Positions 22,401-35,000 of a DNA stretch of 64,000 nt are shown here, piece by piece (positions within the stretch are counted from its first letter, which is position 1; every line of letters begins with the position of its first letter). Source of the DNA: Carex sylvatica (lineage: Eukaryota; Streptophyta; Magnoliopsida; Poales; Cyperaceae); contig CAXKVR010000276.1 in NCBI GenBank assembly GCA_964058845.1, positions 124,001 through 188,000 of the forward strand, in the 5' to 3' direction. The notes beneath the pieces are model-generated. The model was not told the DNA's origin and ran no database searches. It worked only from the letters and a program-made list of their open reading frames with translations. The translations under genes and the position numbers were made by a program.

Positions 22401-24486
22401 CAAGGTGAGAAATTATTTGTGAACAAGCAATTCTGGTAGATTACAATTTCTAGACAAACAGGCCTATCCTAGCCTAAACAGTGGAGCATAAAGATAAAAC
22501 ACGAAACAAAAATGATCATTTATTTATTTTATCGGCACCCTGTGTACGTAAAATACTGTTAAGTGCACTTCATGCAACCTTAATTAGTTACATTTTTGTA
22601 GAAGATGAGGTTAACCACAATAGACGAACTACTTCTGAAAAGGAGGACGTGAATTTATCTAATGAGAGCTGTAGTGATGTGCCTCAGCCAAATACAAATG
22701 GTGAGAAAGCAGCAGCTTCATGTCAACAACACCTGTGTACGCTTAACTGATAATAACTATTAATTGAGAAATGCCATTTGTTTATTTTTATTTTATTACC
22801 ATGTATTTCATTTTTAATTTTTTTACCTGGAACTTATTTGTATGGCATAACGAATCCCCCTGACAGCTTCTGATGCAAACTATACTGCTAATCATACTGG
22901 GGAGAATGCAATTGGAGTCTCATCCCATGACAGAGCAGCGAATCATATTGTAGGTTCAGAGAGCCAATGCTTGCTTAATGCTCAAAGTGAGAAATTATTT
23001 GTGAACTTCTAGTAGATAACAATTTCTACACAAACAGGCCTAACCTAGCCTAAACAGAGTGGAGCATAAAGATAAAACACGAAACAAAGATGATCATTTT
23101 TTCATTTTATGTGGGTCCTACCTGACAATTTAGAAAAGTAAAATAATATAATATGAAACTAAACAAACAGAGGGAACATTGTGTGGATACTATGGCTAGG
23201 AATTAAGTAATTAATGTAAAAAAGACAATAGTCCTTATCAGCAAAACTTGGTGTTTTTTTCTAGAAGACTCTTTTACAGATGGTGATGCTAAAATCAGCA
23301 AGGGACAATTGGTCAATTCACAGCCTCTCAACTCAAGTGCAACTATGGAGCATCCGACAGGAAGCCAAAACAAGATTTCAAACCCTAGCCTAAGTAGACC
23401 ACTATCTCTCTTGGAGAATTCGGTCTCAACAGAGACAAATCCTAAATTTAAATTTAAAAAGCACACTCCAGTCAAATCAATCACTTCTGACATTCTATTA
23501 CCATTTGAAAAGATTTCACCCCTATGGAAGACCCTAGAAACTACACTCAAGGTGTTCAGTCTTATCCCTCAGATGCCTCATTTCATGAAGCTGGAGAGGT
23601 AATCTATTTATCAAGCTGACCTGATTATCTTTTTGGTCAACACCTGAATCACTGGTCAGAATTTTAATTACTTGCTGTAACAACACAACTCTTGGAAAAA
23701 GACAATGTTGATTAAGAATTTGAGTCTTGACTGGTACCCGGTGCACAGTGTACCTATAGCGATTGGTATGATACCTGATAGATTTGCCACTGTTACTTTT
23801 CTTTACTACCATTTAAATCATAACTTGATGTTAGAACCTCAATGAATATCTCCAAAGTTTAGCCAAAAGTAACATATGCTAGGATCTGTACCAACCGGTA
23901 CAGAATTGTATGAGATAGTATGTCTACAGCTTGAAATGAAAAGTGTTATTCCAAATGCAGTGAGTGCAAGGACAAGAGGGAAGGCTTAGCTATTGGCATG
24001 ATGGTGACCTATGATAGCGTGTCAGAGTCAATCGAAAGGCTCTCAATTCACACTGAAGCGACGGTCTTTGAGGAGAAAATTCTCTGCCTTAAGTCTTTAG
24101 AGGAGAATGGATTCATTGTAGACCCAATAAGAAGTCGCTTGCAACGGCTTTTTGAAATAAAGAAAAAATACACAGAGTCTGCGGTAAAACGGGGCGAATT
24201 GGAGAACACGCTTGTAAAAAAAGAGATGGAGAACATGAGTGCACATGCTGATGCCAAGGCTCATGAAGATCAGTTGGAATATATTAGAAGGAGTATTGCA
24301 GAATTAAAAGAAAAAGAGAAAGCCTTAATGGAGGAAAAAACAGGAGTTTTGAAGTCAACAGCTGAGCTTGAACGCGATATATCGAGACTGAGAGAGGAGA
24401 TTTCAAGCATAAATAGGTCAAATGAGTTGGCACCGGAAGAATTTGAATGTATTATATCAGAACCTCTGGTGGCAGGGAGTATCTAG
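19494..24486 (+). CDS. Agenet-domain DUF724 protein, 12 coding exons, 890 aa
   Basis: A plant-specific chromatin/RNA-linked protein. Arabidopsis DUF724 proteins are proposed to act in RNA transport and polar growth, and the exact role is not settled. Coding exons: 19494-19823, 19998-20216, 20613-21029, 21238-21413, 21516-21678, 21790-21859, 22019-22120, 22288-22404, 22602-22700, 22867-22986, 23265-23598, 23961-24486. All junctions are GT-AG and phases agree. The start is the first ATG of a tandem ATGATG. Four Tudor-like Agenet repeats lie at about residues 33-102, 115-170, 188-255 and 260-315 (GWWHGVV and GWSHGVV are typical). A basic KKRKS at about 324 may be nuclear targeting. The DUF724 domain (LLPFEKISPLWKTLE onward) spans about 675-885 with a coiled coil near 770-870. 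Exons 9-10 duplicate exons 7-8. Small exons 6-10 are less certain than the rest. Confidence 0.88.
21946..23110 (+). repeat. Intragenic tandem duplication, about 580 bp, two exons each
   Basis: Block 1 (about 21946-22527) and block 2 (about 22528-23110) align over introns as well as exons. GGCACCCTGTG, AAATACTGTT and ACATTTTTGTAG precede both copies of the first exon, and AAAGATAAAACACGAAACAAA closes both blocks. Exons 7 and 9 start 583 bp apart and exons 8 and 10 start 579 bp apart. Intron conservation suggests a recent duplication. Length multiples keep the frame open, so the protein gains about 73 residues. Confidence 0.92.
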
Positions 24487-26030
24487 TATTTAGGGTTCTT
24501 CTCTTGGTTTTTTATGTTTTCTTTTAGCGAATGTAATATAGGTCTCTATTTAGGTCCCTTGTCCTGATGTGGATTTCTGGATGAACTGATGAATCACCAT
24601 TTGGGACGGGTATGCATGGTTAGATCTAACATGATGTATGTCCTAAGATACAGGGGGTGCTGCTGATTGGGTATGGATGGATTAGTCAGGTCCTTTCTCT
24701 TTTCTTGATTAAAGCGAACATGGTGTAACAATTGTGCAGAGAAAATTAAGGTGAAGTGTCATGCTTAGTTACTAAAACTGCGCTTTTTTCATACTTTTGA
24801 TTTATCTGTTCTTTAATTCTTTTTTCAACACACCATGTTGCAGTGGGCCAGTGGCTATTGCTAGAATTTAGGTTTAGGAACTTTTGTTAGCCTAAAAAAG
24901 GTTTTCTTGTATCCGTTTTCTCTCGGTCATTGAATACGAGTTGTGTTTCCTTCTCCAATTACGCAAGCAGTTGTGTGGCCATGAAAGTCTCAGCTAATAA
25001 ATTTGGTTGAAATTGTAATAATTTGGTCAACAAAGAAATTTCTTTTTGTTCTCTGTATGATATTATTACAAATTACTTTTGCCTCTTTGAGTTATGATTG
25101 CTTGTTCTTTTACACCTACTTCTAGGAAAAATTTCCGATTTACCCATCCAAACTTTCAAAATAGTCAATTTTTCTATGAATGCATCATAATAACCAATAT
25201 CTCCATACAAAATCAACTTTCTTTCTTATATACCTTTTATTTATTTAATTATTTTAAAAAGTGTATTGACCAATTTGTTCTTTTATTCACGAATGGGCAT
25301 AATTTCACTTTCTTTGTATTCTCTGATGTAGGCAAAGATCTCTGATGCTAATGTTGGATAAACAACTTATCAGTATCTTCAATTTAGCATGCAAAATGTT
25401 TGATGAGGTTTGATCCAAGGGCCCAGATTAGATTGTAAAAGAAACTCGTTGCCAAGTGATCCCCCTCAAATTTAAACGCGCCCCATTTGATAAAATCATA
25501 ATTATAAATTGACCAAAGAGAATATTTAATTATAATAAATGATAATAGTTGCGAGATAATTACGAAGCAAAAAGCCGTAAAACAAAGAGTGTTAGGTATT
25601 TACAACAAGGCCACGCCAAAGAAGATAACTAATATGTCAAGTCGTGTTGACGCTATATATGATATAATTAGATAAAAGATTACTAGGCTAAATTAAGGCC
25701 ATTCAACACTAATCAAGCATCATGCCCGGGGTGGGGATCCCCATTTCCCTCTGATTTCAAAAGATGAATAGAAGAAATAAATGCAGACACATGTACAAGG
25801 GTTTAATTTGACATTTGCTAGCGTTTTCGTACTGTGCATTTAAGACAGCTAAGTTCCTCATATTTATTACATTTGTATACACGTGTATGTAGTTGAATAC
25901 AACTTTATTTTGGATTCAATACAACTTGCATTCATCTATGACTTTCTTTTTAATGTTATTTCTTTTGACTGTCATCCATCTATGACTTTTTTTTATGTTG
26001 TTTCTTTTGCTTCTTTTTTCATCTTTTGAC
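24487..26030. other. 3' flank between two convergent genes
   Basis: This stretch holds the 3' UTRs of the DUF724 gene (plus) and ABA3 (minus). It is T-rich and no further gene was seen. A short frame at 25094-25345 has no recognisable domain. Confidence 0.5.
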
Positions 26031-29000
26031 CTAGATCGTTGGATAAACTTCTTGTCCCACATGGAGCCATCTCCTTCCATTCATCAACTCTTCTTCGTCT
26101 CCAATTTCGTCTTCGTATCTTAATAGGATGCCGAATAATATTTTTCCCTGTTTCACCACAAAAAATGTATTACAAAGTGCCCACTTGAAAAACTGTATAG
26201 ATTGAAAAATCTTATAGGTATCCTACAAAACCTCATAAGTATCTTATGTATCCCTGCAAAATGAGACAATAATGAGATATTCCCCATACCTCCTTTCTCT
26301 CTCTTGGCGGATGAGTTCAGAGACAAGCTGGGCTTTTGGCATTTGCTAAAATAAGAACTACATTCCCCAAATTTTAGGATATGTTTTCCATTTACTGGGA
26401 ATTAGAGGGTAGCACCGCTAAAAGGGTAAATCAACTGGACCAAAATTTTGCATGTGCACATGTTCTTACACCCATGAGCGAACCTCTTAATAGGTTATTG
26501 ACAGGAATTGCACATAATAAGGTTTCACTGACCAAATTGGCCTTCCAAAACTAATGGAACTAAAATGTAAATGTCATGTGGTACCTTGTTTCTTCTATAG
26601 GATGCCAAGGTAAGAAGAGGTTCCTTCGATTTGTGCACTTGATTAGATGAATTTCTGAGATTTATCATCTCGCATCGGTTACATCCTCCTAAGGACTGTC
26701 AAATTAGAAAAGTTTATATCAAAGAAGGGACTACTATATCAGCCCAGAACTGACTGGTACAGCAGTATACCATCAGAATCTAGCAAACACGAAATTATAC
26801 ATCTCTAATTATTCATTAGCCCATAGAGCCAAATGAGCATATATAAATTTACGAATTTAATTAATGAAAAAATTAAAAAGTAAAAGGAAATGATACTAGA
26901 ATTTTCCTGTCCCCAGAAAACTAGTATTTTTCCAACATCCAGGACTCCATTGTTTGGAGTCTTGGACAGAGTATATTAAGAAAATGGATAAAAGAAAAAG
27001 CAAGATACTTAGGAAACTCACAGTGAAGAGAGCATTTCCAATTTGAAGGCTTCTCCAGTTATCTTCACTGTATGGTTTTGAACCTGAAATTACCAAATTG
27101 GGTCTGAACTGTGTCGCATCTACATTCACATGATCTTTTTGAACTTCTGGAAAGAGGAGTACACAGATCAGTTCATTTCTCAAGAAATTTATTTTATTCA
27201 TTTCCTTTTACATCTAAACAAAGAGCGCAATCATCAGGCAGACTAGTAGATCAGATAAACTTCAGTACTAGAGTTAAACACAAATTGATGAACTTCACCC
27301 AAATTTTGCAAGACATGAATAGATAGGGTGTCTTTGAAACTCAAATGTACAAACAAGAAATTCAGTATTTCTTATTGTTAGAGCAATAGTAAAAGATTTT
27401 TGGTGTATTTGCCAATAAAATTAAACCAAAACAAAATTGACTAAACTCCCTCGAAACAGATACATCCAACACAATTGTATAGAGTATATATAAACTCCAA
27501 AGTGCTTCTCAGCATCTAAAATTGGTTGTCTTGATATTACTTTGAATTGAGCTTTAGAAAAAAGTGCTTGGTAATAAATTCCAAGATTCAATCTATCTGA
27601 ACAATCCAAAATCCAATCTATCCTGCCCTAATGCCACATCTTATAAAACATGCATGAAACATACTGTTCGAGTATGAGATACATATCATATAGATTATTA
27701 AAATTTCTTTATCCCACTGTGAAGACTGTCCAATAAAAATTGTTGTCATAGTATCCCAACCCTTCTTCCACTAACACCAAAATATTATTGTCAATGAATC
27801 CCAACCCTTCCGCTAACATCACTCGAAACATTTTATAAAAATACACAAACATGCCCACCTAAATTTTGCTTCCTTCCAAAGTAATACAAAAGTTGCTTCC
27901 GATTGAATTTAGAAGGATTTTCAGTTCAAAAAATTCTAATAACAAGTGATAGCAGCATATGTCATAAAGAAATTATAACTGGCACATATGAAGTTTTAGG
28001 GTGGCATAGATGTAAAAGAAGAAGAATTTTAAGTTCAAGTGCAATAAAAGCATACTTGAGCATAATCGACTATTGAGATCAAGCACGCTATCATCTGACA
28101 CTAACAACAGTTGTGCCTCGTTTGCAAAGCTGAGAAGGCTTCGGTTTTCTCTGCACATAACTTTGCTTCGTACAGGGTTGCTGTTGCATAAGTGGTATTT
28201 TGAACTGGTACATCTTACAAGTGTGCAAGGTCGACCAATTGTTCTACTGAACCATGCATTTATGTCATCGTCATAACCATGTACTTGGTACCTGGGGAAA
28301 GAATTTTCAGAGATTAGTACAGTAAGGATTGTACAGTAGATTATATCTAGTTATCAAAATTGTCGCTCTTGTTGCCGGTACCGCAAATTATAAACATGAG
28401 AGAAGAAAATATATGTTAAGAGTGATATTTTGGGTGTCAAGCTGGAGTAACTAAAAACAACCCTCTTTGTCTGTGTTCCCTCTAAATTGGTTTTTCTGGT
28501 TGTATGCCATTTGTAACTTTTCCATTTGCACATCTGCCGTCCTGTAATTCTTTGAAAAATGTCACAAGGCTTATAAATACGATGGAACCAATGGTCTTTC
28601 CCCTCGAAATTAACCCAAGTCTTTATTTGAAATAACATAATGAAACAAAACTTATGCTTCACTTCCTCTAGGAAATAAAATTACGCGAAATTTCTGTTAC
28701 TAATAGTTTGTTCACATATTTTTTACGAAATTTGGTTTTTCCAAATTAATGAGTCTTATTGGGATCCGAGTTTGTTCCTATTATGATGGGCTTCACTGAC
28801 TTTTATCAGAAGTAACTCAGATATGGAGGTTGAACATTTAGTACCAACAATAGAGTTAACTCATACAAAATATTTGGACAAAAATAATAAAAATAAATCT
28901 TACTAGTTGCATGCCTGTAAGTACAACATTTTAAGTAGCCTACATATAAAAAAGAAAGGTTTTACTATCTATCTCCTGCTCATATATTTATTATCCTCCC

Positions 29001-32000
29001 TTACTATCTCAGTCACAATTTAATTAGAGCCATCTATTATATTACAACATCCATTAAAGAGGCAATTTTAAATGATTATAGGCGTAAACATTGCAAGTAC
29101 CTGTAGCCATAGACATCAATTTCTTCAGTCACGCAAGAAGAACTGAGCAGAAGAGATATTTCTAGCTTCTCTTTGCATTTTGGTGATTCGACATACAATT
29201 TTGCCTGTTTCAAATCAACTAAAGTACAGATCGAGCTCATCTCTGGAACCTACAACAGATTTGCAAATTAATCTTTTGAAAATACCAGTATGCACAAGTT
29301 ACTAGTTTAATTAGGTTAATTGAGCTTTTAGTCTGTTAGTGGATAATATACTGATGCAAGGATGAATCAAATGAAGGCTTATTTGCACAACCTTAGTTTA
29401 TATGAAGATAATGTCGGTTAAATAATTGAAAAAAAATGAGGGCAATATTGCAAATTTAGGAGCACTGATGCAAGGATGAATGAAATGAAGGCTTATTTGC
29501 ACAACCTTAGTTTATATGAAGATAATGTTGGTTAAATAATTGAAAAAAAATGAGGGCAATATTGCAAATTTAGGAGCACTGATGTTTAAGTATGTTTCAC
29601 ATGCATTTATGCACCTTTTTTTGAGTTAAAACTTCACCACTGGGGCCTTTAAGTAGCCATTCTCTATCATACTTTAATCCTACAATAAGAGCAAAGTATT
29701 AAAGCTGTGTGAATGTAAGGTATAAAAATAAGTAAAACAAGACATGAAAAAAAAAATTGAAGAGAAAAGAAACGAATTTGAATAGTATTTGCATAGCAGA
29801 GACTAGAACATACCAGCATTGCATAAAGGCCAGCTCAGTGCCTTGAAGCCGGTACAAGATTTTATGGGATAAATAGTGATGGATTTTAGCTGAATAGCCC
29901 CTATACTCATAAAAATTGAGTTAATTTTTAAAATGTCTATTCAAAGTTCACCCTCACAATTTTGTCAGTTCAAATTACTTTCCATCATTCATTAAATTAT
30001 AACTATTAATTTCCACTGATAGTTTTTTCTTGGTTTGTTCTGATAAACCACAACACCAAATAAGAATCTAGTTTATGGTATCTGCCTATCAATTCCTATA
30101 CCAGCATTAACTGGTTCCAATACCAGATACAATGGTAATTCTTTTTTGTAGAAGAAACAATACACTGTCATGCAGTTCCATATCCATAAAAACAATATGA
30201 ATCTAGTTTCTGGTATTTTCCTATTAATTTCTAAACCAGTATTAACTGGTTCCAATACCAGATACATTGGTGATGCTTTATTGGTAGCAGAAACAATCCA
30301 CTGCCATGCAGATCCATACCAATAACAACAAAGGTGCACAAATCAGGTCTAGATACTGTATATACCTGACAACTGGAGATCCTCCAAGCTTGGGACTAAC
30401 CCATTTTCAAATGGCTTTCTTGATTTTGACAAAAATGAAGATTCCAGAAGTTGCATAAATTGCTGCATGAATCAATACATAGTTCTTTCATAAAACTGTT
30501 GGTTTAGTTGTTTGAAGAAGCAGAAATCAGCAGCGATCCAGAATGGTTATATTTATACTCGAGGGCTACTGAACCAGTATACCAAAATAGTACATCACCA
30601 AATGAGATTGCAAGAAAATATTTTCAAATATCACACCTTCATTTTTGTGTTGTTTTGGCCTGTAGTCTCATTTATAACTAAAACAAAAATTAAATACTAA
30701 AATAAGCACACAAAAAAAACACAGAGAGAGGACTGAGATCCAAGCATTATCGGTCTCTTACTCTTGCTAATTTATTTTAGGTGTAAACCAGTCATGCATA
30801 AACAGAAAAACAGACAAAAGAAATCAAACAGTTTTTTAAGCGCAATAGTTGTGGCACCTCAGCATCTTCATACGTAGACATATAACCAAATGAAATTCGA
30901 ACAGCACCAGTTGGTTTTCCATTTATCACATCATTATCATCCCAACAAACATGTCCAGCCTAGCATTAGAAAATCATAGAATGAACAAAAGTATGCATTT
31001 TAAAATAACCATAAACAGGAAGAGAGGACAAAAGTTAAACATTGTTTCAGGGTCTTTGAAACCTTAGATTTACCTCAAAGTTCGAAATAAGGTCTGCGTG
31101 AGATAAACCGAGATATTTTGCACAAGCACCAGGGTTGCAGAAGCAACCAGTCTGACAGAAAAAGTACACACAAAACAGAATAGTAATATTTAGGAAAACA
31201 AATGTCATGATTAAGAAAAAAATTCAATTAATCAGCTATCTAAGTATTGGCATTTTCTGATACAGTATGAATACTACTGATCATTAATTACATACTTATT
31301 TGTGTTAAATGGTTGATGCAAAAAGAGGAACCCCAAAAGTGCAATCTCTCAACATGCAACATGTGCTGTATTAGTAGTAAGTTTTTTTTTTTTTTTTTAA
31401 GGTTGACGGCAATTGCCGCTAACGGGTATTAGTATTAACCTAATTTCCTATTTATTTGTTGGTTGTCACCTACTTACCTTAAAAAAATTAAAAAAAATTC
31501 AACCTAACAAATTAAGGGTAATAGTCTTGGTGGGAATGAATTTTGATTGTGCATCTAGACTTACACGCAAGTGGACTCCAGATAACGAGGCTAGTTTCTC
31601 CACCTCCCGATATCCAACCCATGATCCGTCCTCTCTTCTCAAATTGAAAGCAATAGTAGGACCAAGCTGATATATGGAGTTATTAGTAAGAAACCATCGA
31701 GGAAGTTTAAATATAATAAATGCTTCTGGAAAAGTACAATACCAAAAGAACAATAAGGAACATATTGTTATGTTGCAAAAAGGAAAATACAAAATAATAA
31801 TATACTAACTGTTTGCTTCTATTTGGACGGTATTTACTATGGAATTATTACAGAAACAACCCCCAACTTTTCATGTCAGCAAATAAAGTCAAATTATTGC
31901 AGAAATTTATAGCTTATGGGCTTTATCAGAAAAAAAAAAGCAGGCGATTTAGCGTACACCACTAGAACACACCTTGATATTTTCTCCTCCATAGATTGTA

Positions 32001-35000
32001 CAAACATTAATTTCATTTCCATGCTTCAATTCTGACATTTTTTTTCTCGTATAAGACGCAAGGGAAGCTGTGTGCCTGCATAACAATTTTCATACGGGAT
32101 CAAAAAACTAGGTTATAAGCTTCCAATTTTGGTGGCATCACTTCAAAACAAATAATTCTCTCTTAATTTTAGTATTCATTATTACTTCTGATACACATTA
32201 TACCATTTCTTTCAGAATCAGCAATATTTTTTTGCTTACCTCTTCTTGGAGTCTTAGGGTTTGAGTTTGCATGGAATTTATTATACAATACAGGTTTTGG
32301 CTCCCAAAAGGAAAAGGTCAACATCAATACAAATAGTCAGTAACCCTTACAAGCACCTGGTGTGATGGTAATTGAGTTTCACGTACCGTGATATGGCTGC
32401 TATAGACAAGGAGTCTATTATATTGAAGCCATGACGGATGGCAGCTATACACAAGAAAGAAGCCGTACCATCTTCAAACAATTGTTCGACACTCTCTCTT
32501 CTTCTGACAAAGTCCGTGTTTGAAATTGAGGCAGATACTGTACCTGGATTATTTTTCAATAAGAAAATGCATAGCTTCCAAGAAAAAATGCATGAAAAAT
32601 TGAAAACTACATAACATAGATATTAATAACTTTTTCGCAAAGTAACCACAACATTTTACAACAAATACAAATGTCTTTCTCATTTGACTTGCATTAATAG
32701 AAGTTACTTTATATTCACCCAATAAGAAAATTGCAGAAAGTTTACAACTCTCAGAGAGAGTGGTTTCTCTAAAGCTGGAAAGCATTTGCAAGGAAAAAAC
32801 AATGTTTGGTTTGTTTATAACTATGACAATAGAGTGTTTATCTTGCAAAAGGAAATAAATGGGAAAATATGATCAGAAAAGTACACCACCGACCTCCACT
32901 GAAGTAAGTCTTGTTTAGCAAACGGGCAGCATCTGTAAATTTTTTTCTTAATAAGTACAGAAGCATAAATTAATTGATAGCATGAGAATTTTGTATTAGA
33001 CAAATTTTGTATTTTTACCATGTCTGACAAGCAGTGCACCAAGACCAGTTGGATAACCAAATATCTGAAATTCAAATTATATGTTTTAGTAGATCATGAC
33101 ATAAAATTGAACTTATTCAATATTTACGCCAATATTACCTTATTTGCAACACAAATCCAACAGATTCCTAAGGAGGTCATTTCATTAGACATCAACAATC
33201 TTATTAAACCCTACCCCTAAAAGCCCTTCCCTTCCTATCAAGTTCAATTTAACTTAATAATAAAAGGATACTAATGTGTTGGGTAAGTAGTAGTTACAAA
33301 GCTAGTAAGCTGAGTTAACATGAAAAAAATCAGATGCATTTTTGTTATCAACTTTTAACATTCCATTTTACGGTTGTGCCATTTACAACTGACCTAAGAA
33401 GTTTGGTTTTACTAAGAATGCTAAGAGTGATCTGCACATACAGAAATACTAGGTGGTGTTCGAAATGGCCCTTCTAAACAGGAGGGTGGGGGGGAGCTTG
33501 AAATTTAAACGAGCCAAAATTAACAGTCCTTGATGCATCATCAAACAATACTTAAATAGCATGATATTTAAATGTTAGGCTGTTAGGCTATTAATATGTC
33601 CAATAACATACCTATAAATTTACTTTTCACTTTTTTAATTTATTTGAATTTTTGTTTTATAACTCATTATCAAGATTGTCAAAATAACTATTGTCAAGTG
33701 ATCCTTCCTCTATAAACAATATCAGCACAGAATTGAGTTGTAATATCTTCAGTTAGTACATATGAAAAAACATCAGGGGCAATTTAGTCCTTTCTATGCC
33801 AATTATTGATTTATTTAAGCTCTCTGTAGTTTTGAAATAACCAATAAATGGTGGTCAATTGGGTACAAAAGAAATGATGAAAACAGCAAAAATATGGTCA
33901 GATTGAACAACTTTCTTACAAAAAGGTGTTCTTGAATCAAAGAGAACTTTTCCTTCTCATTTTTCTTTCTCACCTTGTAGAAAGATAAAACCACAAAGTC
34001 AGCTGGAAACTTCTCCAAATCTGGTGGGTCAGTTGCACAACCTTTTGCAGCATCTATTAATACCATGCACTGGCCCCTACAGTAAATAAATATTTTTCTT
34101 ATTAAGAACAAAAAATTTTAGTCATACATTATTACAATAAGAGTTCAAATTAACATCTATATGATGCATCATTTTCCCAACTGTTGTTAGATATTAGAGA
34201 GGAAAACCTCAATTGAGTGATTTAGAATTGAGAGTTAAATGACTAATTGATCAAACAATATTAAGAAATTGTGGTTACTGGTACCATTCAAACTGTAGAG
34301 TATAAGGCAAAGTTAATGCTCAAGACTTACCCTTGTTTATATTGGCCCCCAAGAATTCTTGATGAATCATTTTTTATCAAGTTAACTATGTCAAGAGGAA
34401 ATTTCTGGCCTGAAAAATTGCACTCAGAAGGAAATGCAAATACATTGTACACCTCTCCTGCACAAGGAACGAGTAATTACCCAGATTTTGATATTTACAA
34501 AAGAAGAAAAATTATCAATTGTACTAAATACACATGCATCTAACCATTACAACAACAATATGCACACACCTACCCACCCTTCTTGTCCACATACATGCAT
34601 ACACTGCAGCAGCCATAGAAACATAGGCATAAAAATCATTTTTTTTTGGGGACTAATTTCACAATTAATTCTTGCCCGATGTCCGAATATGAATTATAAC
34701 CCTACAGAATTGAGATGCATAATCCTTAAAGACAGAAGACAAAAGATTTTTTTTTTTTCAATAAGATGTGGATAATTTGCATATTTTATGTTATTACAGG
34801 GGCATATAAAATAATGTGTCGGTGTGGTTGCATATATCCCTTTCTTCTTTCTGTTTTTTTATTTTTCCAAAATGGCAATATTAGTCCGTACCTGAAAGAC
34901 CACCATTCTGAGCATTTTCGGGCAAAACATATTGACTTCTTCTCTGGATCTTATGTTTCACAAATTTGATAGAAGATTCATTGCATCGAGTTTTAGCACA

